Of a DNA stretch of 37,885 bases, positions 1-6,936 are shown one piece after another. The translations under genes and the position numbers were made by a program. Position 1 is the first letter of the stretch. The number at the start of each line of letters is the position of its first letter. The notes under the pieces were generated by a model. That model saw only the letters and a list, made by a program, of their open reading frames with translations. It ran no database searches and was not told where the DNA came from. The DNA comes from Tagaea sp. CACIAM 22H2 (GTDB taxonomy: Bacteria; Pseudomonadota; Alphaproteobacteria; CACIAM-22H2): contig PVXE01000041.1 in NCBI GenBank assembly GCA_014444615.1, positions 1-37,885 of the forward strand, read 5' to 3'.

Positions 1-88
1 AAAGGCCGAAGCCGCCCGCGGCGATCAGCATGCCGTCGAACAGAAGGCCGTCGAGCGCCTCATTCGCGTTTTTGTAGACTTTCTTCAT
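1..88 (-). CDS. 3-oxoacid CoA-transferase subunit A, N-terminal fragment
   Basis: The first 29 codons of a leftward gene that runs off the left edge. The visible protein begins MKKVYKNANEALDGLLFDGM and continues with an IAAGGFGL stretch. This matches the conserved start of the A (alpha) subunit of succinyl-CoA:3-ketoacid CoA-transferase, including the glycine-rich turn of the CoA-transferase family I fold. The family moves CoA between succinyl-CoA and a 3-oxoacid in ketone-body or short-chain acid use. A strong ribosome site (GGGAGG) lies about 8 bases before the ATG. The gene is separated from the upstream phosphodiesterase gene by 115 bases, so it may have its own promoter. The B subunit would be expected just outside the window. 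The substrate cannot be judged from this fragment. Confidence 0.8.
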   Translation of the reverse strand, partial: MKKVYKNANEALDGLLFDGMLIAAGGFGL

Positions 89-203
89 AGATCCTCCCGA
101 TGCGCGCCTTCCGCAGCCGGTGCGAGTACAACAAGACTGGCGGGCGGAATCAAGGGCGGTAAGGCCCCATCGCGCTTTATCGCGGTCGCCCGGAACAGGC
201 TTT

Positions 204-1133
204 CTAACGCACCGCGACTCCGCGCGCATCGAGCAGCGCTTTGGCGCGATCGGGATAGTCGGTGATCAAGCCGTCGATCTTCATGTCGATCAGCCGCGCC
301 ATGTCGGCGGGGTCGTTGACCGTCCAGGGAATTACGGTCAACCCAAGCGCTTTGGCTTCCGCGACGATCTCGGGTGTCAAATCCCGCCAGAATGGCGACC
401 AAATCGCCCCGCCCGCCACTTTCACCACGCGCGGCGTCGAATTGCCGTGTTGTGCGGCATCGATCCCGGTCCAGGGCGAAGCGCCCTTACCCTTGAAGAC
501 CGTTTCGTTGGCGCCGCGCTCGGTCGTCAAATAAGCGCGCGCGATTTCCGGCGCCTCGCGCGCCACGACGGCAAGCGTGCGCCAGTCGAAGCTTTGGATC
601 GTTGCGCGCGGCGCGATGCCTAATCGCTGTATCTCCGCGATCACGGCGCGCGCGAAGGCTTCGGGATCGAGCGTGTCGTCGGGCGCCAAGGGCGAAATCT
701 TGGTTTCGATATTGAAACGCCCCGGCCAGGCGGCGATTTCCGCCAGCGCGGGCATCGGTGTGCCCGGCACGACGGCTTGCGCGGGAAACTGTTTGGCGTA
801 ATCCGTGCCGGGTTTGATCGCGCCGACATCGAAGCGCTTCAACTCGGCCAGGGTCAAGTCGTGCACGCGCGGACCGGGCGACGCGATCCAATCGCCCTTG
901 GCATCGCGCGTGATGTCGGGATTCAAGCGCCGATCATGCGCGACGATCACGGCGCCGTCTTTGGTGATGCCGACGTCGAGTTCCAGTGTCGTCACGCCGA
1001 TTTCGGCCGCGCGAAGGAACGCGGGCAGGGTGTTCTCGGGGGCGAGGCCGCGAGCACCACGATGGCCCTGGAGGTCGAAGGCATGGGCGGGCAATGCCAG
1101 CGCCAACAGCGCGACGGCGAGAATCTCACGCAT
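204..1133 (-). CDS. glycerophosphodiester phosphodiesterase, secreted (GDPD family)
   Basis: A 309-aa protein of the GDPD TIM-barrel family, which hydrolyses glycerophosphodiesters to sn-glycerol-3-phosphate and an alcohol. A signal peptide covers roughly residues 1-18, with cleavage after AHA. The catalytic signature follows at once: QGHRGARGLAPENT with the general acid/base His, then LELDVGITKDGAVIVAHD with the metal-binding Glu/Asp and the second His. The C-terminal part has the usual IPWTVNDPADMARLIDMKID block (residues about 270-290) that closes the barrel. A periplasmic enzyme salvaging phospholipid head groups is the natural reading. Its start codon lies inside the end of the LysR gene (8-base overlap), so the two are probably co-transcribed. 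Confidence 0.9.
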   Translation of the reverse strand: MREILAVALLALALPAHAFDLQGHRGARGLAPENTLPAFLRAAEIGVTTLELDVGITKDGAVIVAHDRRLNPDITRDAKGDWIASPGPRVHDLTLAELKRFDVGAIKPGTDYAKQFPAQAVVPGTPMPALAEIAAWPGRFNIETKISPLAPDDTLDPEAFARAVIAEIQRLGIAPRATIQSFDWRTLAVVAREAPEIARAYLTTERGANETVFKGKGASPWTGIDAAQHGNSTPRVVKVAGGAIWSPFWRDLTPEIVAEAKALGLTVIPWTVNDPADMARLIDMKIDGLITDYPDRAKALLDARGVAVR

Positions 1134-2037
1134 GTTCGATCTTCTTTTCGCGAAGGGCGCGGGTTTCCTCGACCAGCCATTGGCGGAAGGCGAGCATATT
1201 CGGGCGCTCGGCGTCGCGCTTGGGGCAGACGAGCCAGTAGGATTTGCCCGCCGGCACGACCAGTTTCAGCGGCTGGACGAGGCGCCCGGATTTGATCTCG
1301 CTTTCGAACAGGAAGGGCGCGCCCAACGCCACGCCCAGACCTTCCATCGCCGCTTCGACGGCCAGCCGCGTCGAATCGAACACCGTCGTGCGTTGGCGCG
1401 GCGCCTTGGGGTCCAGGCCGGCTGCGGTTAGCCACACCGCCCAATCGTCCCAAAAATTCTGGTCGTCGAGCAGTTTGAAACTGAAAACATCCGCCGGCTT
1501 TTTGATTTTCCGCGCGAGCGCTGGCGCGCAGAGCGGCGTCAGCGCGTCGGGGAACAGCAGATCAGCGTGCAGGCTGTGATAAGGGCCGCGCCCATAGCGG
1601 ATCGCCGCGTCGAACGGCTCGCGGTCGAAATCGATCACGCGGCTGTTGGTCTCCAGCTTCAAATCGATGGTCGGATGGCGCGACGAGAAACGGCCCAGCC
1701 GCGGCACGAGAAAGGCGAGGGCGAAAGTATAAAGCAGCGATACGCGCAAAATGCCGTGCGCCTCGCGCTCCTGCACGCGCTGCACGGCGCGGGTCATACG
1801 CTCGAACGCTTCGCCAAGTTCCGGGGCGAGCGACGATCCCGCATCGGTCAGCGCCAAAGCGCGCGTCAATCGCCGGAACAATTTGGTGCCGAGCGAATCC
1901 TCCAGCGTTTTGACCTGATGGCTAACCGCGGCTTGTGTCACGCCCAATTCTTCCGCCGCCTTGGTAAAAGATAGATGGCGCGCGGCCGCTTCGAAGGCGC
2001 GCAGGCTGCCCAAGGGTGGCAGGCGGTTCAGGCTCAT
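1126..2037 (-). CDS. LysR-family transcriptional regulator, GcvA-like
   Basis: A 303-aa LysR-type regulator. The N-terminal winged helix-turn-helix is clear (LRAFEAAARHLSFTKAAEELGVTQAAVSHQ in pieces, residues about 10-40), followed by the linker helix and a periplasmic-binding-like effector domain from about residue 90. The PPLGSLRAFEAAARHLSF start is typical of the GcvA subgroup. I chose the ATG at 2037 over a TTG two codons upstream because an AGGA sits about 7 bases before it. It is divergent from the DUF1127 gene at 2145 and overlaps the downstream phosphodiesterase gene, so these are its likeliest targets. Autoregulation from the shared 107-base divergent region is typical of the family but is inferred here. 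Confidence 0.9.
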   Translation of the reverse strand: MSLNRLPPLGSLRAFEAAARHLSFTKAAEELGVTQAAVSHQVKTLEDSLGTKLFRRLTRALALTDAGSSLAPELGEAFERMTRAVQRVQEREAHGILRVSLLYTFALAFLVPRLGRFSSRHPTIDLKLETNSRVIDFDREPFDAAIRYGRGPYHSLHADLLFPDALTPLCAPALARKIKKPADVFSFKLLDDQNFWDDWAVWLTAAGLDPKAPRQRTTVFDSTRLAVEAAMEGLGVALGAPFLFESEIKSGRLVQPLKLVVPAGKSYWLVCPKRDAERPNMLAFRQWLVEETRALREKKIEHA

Positions 2038-2112
2038 ACCCAAATCCTATTTATGCATTGCGCGAGAAAGGATCGTTTGTGGCCTCAATATAATAAGCAC
2101 AATATCCCGCCA

Positions 2113-2127
2113 TCGTCGATGCGACGA
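2113..2127. promoter_or_regulatory. inverted repeat in the LysR/DUF1127 divergent promoter region
   Basis: TCGTCG-ATG-CGACGA, a perfect 6-base inverted repeat with a 3-base spacer. It lies just before the ribosome site (GGGAG) of the gene at 2145, within an otherwise fairly AT-rich divergent region. It could be an operator for the LysR protein or a leader hairpin. The classical LysR T-N11-A rule is met only loosely, so the role is open. Confidence 0.35.
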
Positions 2128-2144
2128 ATGAGGGAGATTGAGCC

Positions 2145-2375
2145 ATGTCGAGCCTGGCGCTGGAAAATCGGATGGAACTCGGGGCCGCTTGGGTGCAGGC
2201 GGGCCGTGCGGTCAAAATCGCGCTTGCGGCGAGTGTCACCGCGCTGCTGATCTGGCAGGAACGCGCGCGCCAGCGCGCCAGGCTTTCGGAACTGGACGAT
2301 CGGGTGTTGAAGGATATGGGCATGACTCGCGGCGACGCGCTGCGCGAATCGCACAAGGCGCCGTGGCGGCCGTGA
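2145..2375 (+). CDS. DUF1127 small protein
   Basis: A 76-aa protein whose C-terminal half (RQRARLSELDDRVLKDMGMT, then RGDALRESHKAPWRP) is a canonical DUF1127 motif: an Arg-rich amphipathic helix, then L-x-D-IG/MG-hydrophobic and the R-x-x-A-x-x-E-x-x-K/R-P-x-W ending. The N-terminal 40 residues add a hydrophobic helix (VKIALAASVTALLIW) that could touch the membrane; many family members are only 45-50 aa and lack it. Some DUF1127 proteins in other alphaproteobacteria affect RNA turnover or phosphate and carbon use, but the role of this one is unknown. The ATG has GGGAG upstream. Its stop overlaps the GTG start of the next gene (GTGA), so translation is probably coupled. Confidence 0.85.
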   Translation: MSSLALENRMELGAAWVQAGRAVKIALAASVTALLIWQERARQRARLSELDDRVLKDMGMTRGDALRESHKAPWRP

Positions 2376-2767
2376 AGGATTCCTATTCCGGCGGCTGTCG
2401 TTGCGGCGCGGTTACCTTCGCCGCGCGGCGGCCCGCCTTGGGCGCCAATCACTGCCATTGCCGCTCGTGCCGGAAAATGTCCGGCGCGCTGGCGATGACT
2501 TGGGCGACGTTTCCGGCCGACGCGGTTTCCATCTCGGGCGAAACCAAAGACGACGCCTCGTCGGCGGATGTGCGCTGGACGCGCTGCGCGTCTTGCGGGT
2601 CGCTTCTGTTCTGGCGGCGGCTGGAGCGCGATACGATCGACGTCGCCTTCGGGGCGATCGACGATCCCGGCGATCTCGTCCCGTCCAATCACATTTGGAC
2701 GTCGCATCGCGTCGCGCGTTTCACGCTCGATCCGGAACTGCCGGAATTTCCCGAGCGCGGCGCTTAG
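2372..2767 (+). CDS. GFA-family zinc protein (glutathione-dependent formaldehyde-activating fold)
   Basis: A 131-aa protein of the GFA/DUF636 family. All expected cysteine clusters are present: SGGCRCGAV near residues 5-13, CHCRSCRK around residue 30, and CASCGSLLF around residue 75. In the family these bind two zinc ions, and some members act on the glutathione-formaldehyde adduct; the substrate here is unknown. The GTG start is set by a GTGA overlap with the preceding DUF1127 gene and by the position of the first conserved Cys. Its stop codon interlocks with that of the convergent quinone oxidoreductase gene (TTAG, 4 bases shared). Confidence 0.85.
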   Translation: MKDSYSGGCRCGAVTFAARRPALGANHCHCRSCRKMSGALAMTWATFPADAVSISGETKDDASSADVRWTRCASCGSLLFWRRLERDTIDVAFGAIDDPGDLVPSNHIWTSHRVARFTLDPELPEFPERGA

Positions 2768-3741
2768 TCGATCTCGATCGCGATTTTGCCTTTGGCTTGG
2801 CGCTGCGTCAGCCGCGCCAAGGCCTCGCTGGCTTGCGCCAGCTTGAAGCGTTCGGAGACCAGCGGCTTCAAGGCGCCGCGTTCCCACATGCCGAGCAGCG
2901 CATCGATCGATGCGGCGAGGCGTTCGGGATTGCGCTTGCGATAAGCCCCCCAGAACAAGCCGATCGCCGCGATGTTCTTGATCAGCAGGATATTCGCCGG
3001 AATCTGCGGCACGCGGCCGGCCGCGAATCCGACCACGACATGCCGCCCTTCCCAGGCGAGACAGCGCAAGGCCATGTCGGCGATATCGCCGCCGACGGGA
3101 TCGAACACGACGTTCACGCCTTCGCCGCCGGTGAATTTCTTCACCGCGTCGCGCAGATCCTCTTTGGCGTAATCGACCGTCGCGTCGGCGCCATGGGCTT
3201 GCGCCAGCGCGCAGCGTTCCAGCCCGCGTGCCGCGGCGATGACACGCGCCCCCATCGCGCGGCCGACTTCCACGGCGGCAAGGCCCACGCCGCCCGCCGC
3301 CCCCAACACCAGCAGCGTTTCGGCGCGCTTAAGCCCCGCACGCCAGTCGAGCCCCGCATGCGCCGTGCCGTAGACGACGGGAAAAGTCGCGGCGGTCGCG
3401 TCGTCCATCGAGCCGGGAATCGGCGCGCAATCGGCGGCGCGCGCGATCGCGTATTCGGCGAATGCGCCATGCTCGAGCGTGGCGAGCACGCGTTGATGGA
3501 CGCTGAAGCCTTTCACGCCTTGGCCCAGCGCGTCGATCGTGCCGGCAAGCTCCATGCCCGGCACGAAGGGGAAGGCGGGCTTGGCCTGATAGGTGCCGCG
3601 CACCATCAGCGTATCGGCGAAATTCACGCCCGCCGCCTTCACGCGGATGCGCACCTCGCCCGGTTTGGGCTCGGGCGTTGCGATCTCGCCCAAGGCGAGC
3701 TCCGGCGGATCGGCGAATCGCGAACAAAGAACGGCGCGCAT
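2764..3741 (-). CDS. NADPH:quinone oxidoreductase, zinc-independent MDR family
   Basis: A 325-aa medium-chain dehydrogenase/reductase. The N-terminal GroES-like domain carries VKAAGVNFADTLMVRGTY and the FPFVPGMELAGTIDALG block typical of quinone oxidoreductases. The nucleotide-binding domain starts at LLVLGAAGGVGLAAVEVGRA (the AAGGVG Rossmann motif, residues about 143-162). The structural and catalytic zinc ligands of alcohol dehydrogenases are absent, so a zinc-independent enoyl/quinone reductase using NADPH is expected. The gene begins 6 bases after the asparaginase stop, so the two form an operon. A one-electron versus two-electron or enoyl-thioester role cannot be separated from sequence alone. 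Confidence 0.88.
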   Translation of the reverse strand: MRAVLCSRFADPPELALGEIATPEPKPGEVRIRVKAAGVNFADTLMVRGTYQAKPAFPFVPGMELAGTIDALGQGVKGFSVHQRVLATLEHGAFAEYAIARAADCAPIPGSMDDATAATFPVVYGTAHAGLDWRAGLKRAETLLVLGAAGGVGLAAVEVGRAMGARVIAAARGLERCALAQAHGADATVDYAKEDLRDAVKKFTGGEGVNVVFDPVGGDIADMALRCLAWEGRHVVVGFAAGRVPQIPANILLIKNIAAIGLFWGAYRKRNPERLAASIDALLGMWERGALKPLVSERFKLAQASEALARLTQRQAKGKIAIEID

Positions 3742-3747
3742 GGCGCC

Positions 3748-4752
3748 TCACCAATTCGGCGCGGGGCGGATGTCGCCGACATTCAGCCCGGCGTAGTTCT
3801 TCAGCACGGGATTGACCAGCGCGTCGATTTCTTCGCGCGGCGTGTCGGGGAAGCCGCCATGTTTGTCGAGCAAGCGCGCCATCGCGACTTCCGCCGCACG
3901 GCCAGCACCATCCGCGACCTTCAACGCGATGCCGATCCCTTTGGCCGGAATCGCGGCCATATAAACGCCTTCGGCGCCCGTCTTCAGCACCGCATGGCCG
4001 CGCGCGGCGATCAGCGCCCGCGTGCAGAAGCGCCCCGTGCCCGCGAGCATAAAGGGATTGGCGACGATCGCCGACGCCATGCGCTTGCATGAAGCCGCAC
4101 GCGAGGCGTCGAACACGCCTTCAGGCTTGCCAAGCCGCGCGATTCCCAGCGCCAGCGCCGAAACCGGCACGGCGATCTGCGGCAGCGAGCAGCCGTCGAT
4201 GCCGCGCGGCAAGCCATCGAGTTTCAGCGATAGAAAGTCCTCGTAGGTTTTTTCGATCCGTTTTTGCAGCGGATGGGCGGGATCGGCGTAGCCGCGAACG
4301 GGCAAGCCCAGATGGCGGCACACGGTCAGCATGCCGGTATGCTTGCCCGAGCAGTTGTTGTGGGCGCGGCCCGGCGGCGTGCTTGTACGGATCATCGCCT
4401 CCGCCGTGGCGCCATGCGTGGGCATATGCGGCCCGCATTCGAGCGCGCTTTCGTCGAGGCCGATCTTGGCGAGCCAATCGAGCACGGCTTGCGTGTGCAT
4501 CGGCTCGCCGCCGTGGCTGGCGGCGGAAAGGGCGATGCGCGCTTCGGGCACCGCGAAGGCGTCGGCGGCTCCCGATTCCAGCAGGCCGAGGGATTGGATC
4601 GGCTTGATCGCCGAGCGCGGAAAAACCGGCGCTGCGACATCGCCATGGGCTTCGACGATCTTGCCGTCGGCGGTCGCGATCGCCACGGCGACGCTGTGGC
4701 GGGATTCGACGGCCGCGCCGCGCGTCACTTCGACAAAAAGGGGTGCATTCAT
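3748..4752 (-). CDS. L-asparaginase II, Rhizobium etli ReAV type
   Basis: A 334-aa asparaginase of the structurally distinct class 3 typified by R. etli ReAV, which hydrolyses L-asparagine to aspartate and ammonia. The known active-site residues appear at positions offset by one from ReAV: Ser47-x-x-Lys50 (PRSAIKPIQ), Ser79 in ASHGGE, and the zinc site Cys134 and Lys137 (NNCSGKHTGML) with Cys188 (IDGCSLPQ). The ATG at 4752 gives the expected MNAPLFVEVTRG start; the frame stays open further upstream but without family similarity. No signal peptide is visible, so it is cytoplasmic. It is first in an operon with the quinone oxidoreductase gene and divergent from the RNA methylase gene. Confidence 0.93.
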   Translation of the reverse strand: MNAPLFVEVTRGAAVESRHSVAVAIATADGKIVEAHGDVAAPVFPRSAIKPIQSLGLLESGAADAFAVPEARIALSAASHGGEPMHTQAVLDWLAKIGLDESALECGPHMPTHGATAEAMIRTSTPPGRAHNNCSGKHTGMLTVCRHLGLPVRGYADPAHPLQKRIEKTYEDFLSLKLDGLPRGIDGCSLPQIAVPVSALALGIARLGKPEGVFDASRAASCKRMASAIVANPFMLAGTGRFCTRALIAARGHAVLKTGAEGVYMAAIPAKGIGIALKVADGAGRAAEVAMARLLDKHGGFPDTPREEIDALVNPVLKNYAGLNVGDIRPAPNW

Positions 4753-4803
4753 GATGAAGCCAACCTTGCCCCGGCGCGCGCGGCGAGGCAAGTTGCGCCC
4801 ACC

Positions 4804-5337
4804 ATGAAGGGCTATTTCGGAATCGGGGTGGAGGGCATCTCCAAACCCATGAATCTCGGGGCGTTGACGCGCACCGCGCATGCGTTCGGCGCGTCGTTCG
4901 TGTTCACGGTCGCGGCTGTGTTCGACCGGCGCATCGCCAATCAAGCCGATACGTCGGATGCGTCCGCCAGCGTGCCGATCTACGATTGGCCCACGCTCGA
5001 CGATCTACGCTTGCCGGTGGGCTGCACGATGGTCGGCATCGAGTTGACGCCGGACGCGATCGAACTGCCGAGCTTTCGCCACCCACGCGCCGCCGCCTAT
5101 ATCCTCGGGCCGGAGCGCGGCTCGCTGTCGCCGGAAGCGACCAAACTGTGCGAGTACGTGATCAAGATCCCGACCAAATTTTGCGTCAACGTGGCGCTGG
5201 CCGGCGGGCTCGTGATGTATGATCGGGTGCTCAGCATGGGCAAATATCCGCCGCGCCCGGTGGCGACCGGGGGCCCGCCCGAATCGGCCCTCGATCCGCA
5301 TAATTTCGGGCCGCCGCGCCTGCGCACGAAACGTTGA
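4804..5337 (+). CDS. TrmH/SpoU-family RNA 2'-O-methyltransferase (short form)
   Basis: A 177-aa SPOUT methyltransferase lacking any N-terminal substrate-binding domain. Motif 1 is NLGALTRTAHAFGA near residue 18, motif 2 is YILGPERGSLS near residue 99, and motif 3 is the trefoil-knot loop FCVNVALAGGLVMYDR near residue 130. Motif 3 usually reads SLNVS or SVNVS, so the first Ser is replaced by Cys here. The fold binds S-adenosylmethionine and methylates a ribose in tRNA or rRNA; the target is unknown. The ATG at 4804 is chosen because similarity begins there, although the frame is open upstream. The C-terminal 30 residues are Pro/Arg-rich. Confidence 0.85.
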   Translation: MKGYFGIGVEGISKPMNLGALTRTAHAFGASFVFTVAAVFDRRIANQADTSDASASVPIYDWPTLDDLRLPVGCTMVGIELTPDAIELPSFRHPRAAAYILGPERGSLSPEATKLCEYVIKIPTKFCVNVALAGGLVMYDRVLSMGKYPPRPVATGGPPESALDPHNFGPPRLRTKR

Positions 5338-5357
5338 ACGCCACCGGGTAGCGTCAA

Positions 5358-5383
5358 CCGCAAGATTTTCGGCTCGCTTGCGG
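5358..5383 (+). terminator. possible terminator hairpin after the SpoU gene
   Basis: CCGCAAG and CTTGCGG form a perfect 7-base stem around a 12-base loop, 20 bases past the stop codon at 5337. No T-run follows, so it is at best a weak intrinsic terminator or a 3'-end stabilising hairpin. Confidence 0.35.
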
Positions 5384-5460
5384 GGATCGGGTAATTCCCG
5401 TGCGCCGGGCCGCGCTGTTAAAATCGCAGTCGAAAATTTACGGACAAGGAGCCCGCGCGC

Positions 5461-6936
5461 GTGAACGGCGGCGGCCAACACCCTCCCGATCGACCGATGC
5501 CCGATCGAGCGATGAAAGCGCAGCTTCTCGAGCATGCGCTCGAGATTTCGGGTGCGGCGACCTGGGAATGGGACGTCGCGGCCGACTCGATGCGCTACTC
5601 GCCCAATCTGCCGCGCGTCTGGGGGCTCGATCCGGAAGAATTCGCGCGCGCCGGGTTCCTGGCGTTGTCGCGCCGCCTGCATCCCGACGATCGCCGCGCC
5701 TATCTTTCCGCGCATCGCGATCTGCGCGAAGGCGGGCGCATGGACATCGTCTATCGCGGACGCAACGATCGCGGCGTTTATCGCTGGTATCGCGAAGTCG
5801 GCCAGAGCGAAGCCGAACATCTGCGCGTCGGCACCGTCGTCGACGTCACCGCGCTCAAATCGGCGGAAGCCAATCTCGCTTTGGCTCTCGACGTCGCCGA
5901 GCTCGGCTGGTGGTCGGTCGATCTGGAGGCGCGCACCCATACCTGGTCGCCGCGCACGCGGGCGATTTGGGGCGTGCCGTTCGATTCGCCGGCGCGCTAT
6001 AGCGTTTGGCGCGAACGCGTGCATCCGGCCGATCGCGACACGCTGATCGATCTCGTTGCCTTTCCGGGCACACGCGGCAGCCATGTCTATCGCATCGTGC
6101 GCGACGACGGCACGGTGCGCCATGTGCGCGAGGAATTCCGTATCGAACGCGACGCGATGGGCCAAGCCACGCGCCTCTTCGCGACCGTACAGGACATGAC
6201 CGAAGTCGAACGCGCGCGCTTGGCGGCGGAAGCGGCGAACCGCGCCAAATCCGACTTCCTCGCCATGATCAGTCACGAATTGCGCACGCCGCTCAACGGC
6301 GTGATCGGCACGCTGGATTTGATCGAAGAATCGCCGCTCGACTCCCAGCAGCGGCGCTGGGCGCAGATCGCGCGCGGTTCGGCCGAATCCCTGATCGCAA
6401 TCGTCGACGATCTGCTCGATCTCGCCAAGCTCGACGCGGGCAAACTGGGTTTGAGCCGGGCGGGTTTCGATCCGTGCGTAACGCTGGCGGCCGCCGTCGA
6501 AAGCCAGCGCGCGCGCGCGCAAGCGCGCGGGCTGACGCTGGAATTCGAGCGCGGCGACGATCTGCCGCTGCGCGTGGCCGGCGATAGCGGGCGGTTGCGC
6601 CAGATCGTCGTCAATCTGATCGGCAACGCGATCAAATTCACCGACCGCGGCGGCGTATCGGTGACGCTGACGGGTGCCCGCGAAGCCGACGGATTCTGGC
6701 GGTTGACCGTCGCGGTCGCCGATACCGGCATCGGCATGGACGAAGCCGCTCTCGCGCAGTTGTTCTCGCCGTTCTTCCAGGCCGACGCGTCGAGCACGCG
6801 CAAGCGCGGCGGCACGGGTTTGGGGCTCGCCATCTGCAAGCGCCTGGTCGAAGCGATGGGCGGCGGAATCTCCGCCGAAAGCGCGCCGGGCGTGGGCTCC
6901 GTCTTCCGCTTCTGGATGCGCGTGCCCGAGCTTTAG
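5461..6936 (+). CDS. soluble PAS-PAS sensor histidine kinase
   Basis: A 491-aa histidine kinase with no membrane segment. Two PAS_3-like domains (residues about 25-130 and 138-250, each with a WxxxVHPDD/VHPADR-type helix and a C-terminal VVDVT/VQDMT strand) lead into HisKA with SHELRTPLNG (His272) and an intact HATPase domain: NLIGNAIKFT (N box), DTGIGM (G1) and GTGLGLAICKRLVEAMGG (G2). There is no receiver domain, so it must phosphorylate a separate regulator, and none is adjacent. The GTG start has AAGGAG 9 bases upstream; an ATG 12 codons later is an alternative. The stop interlocks with that of the convergent cckA gene. Confidence 0.92.
   Translation: MNGGGQHPPDRPMPDRAMKAQLLEHALEISGAATWEWDVAADSMRYSPNLPRVWGLDPEEFARAGFLALSRRLHPDDRRAYLSAHRDLREGGRMDIVYRGRNDRGVYRWYREVGQSEAEHLRVGTVVDVTALKSAEANLALALDVAELGWWSVDLEARTHTWSPRTRAIWGVPFDSPARYSVWRERVHPADRDTLIDLVAFPGTRGSHVYRIVRDDGTVRHVREEFRIERDAMGQATRLFATVQDMTEVERARLAAEAANRAKSDFLAMISHELRTPLNGVIGTLDLIEESPLDSQQRRWAQIARGSAESLIAIVDDLLDLAKLDAGKLGLSRAGFDPCVTLAAAVESQRARAQARGLTLEFERGDDLPLRVAGDSGRLRQIVVNLIGNAIKFTDRGGVSVTLTGAREADGFWRLTVAVADTGIGMDEAALAQLFSPFFQADASSTRKRGGTGLGLAICKRLVEAMGGGISAESAPGVGSVFRFWMRVPEL

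Noticed and set aside
2401..4092. A 563-codon plus-strand frame over the GFA and oxidoreductase genes.
   Set aside because: It is shadow sequence rich in Arg, His and Ala opposite genes with clear motifs.
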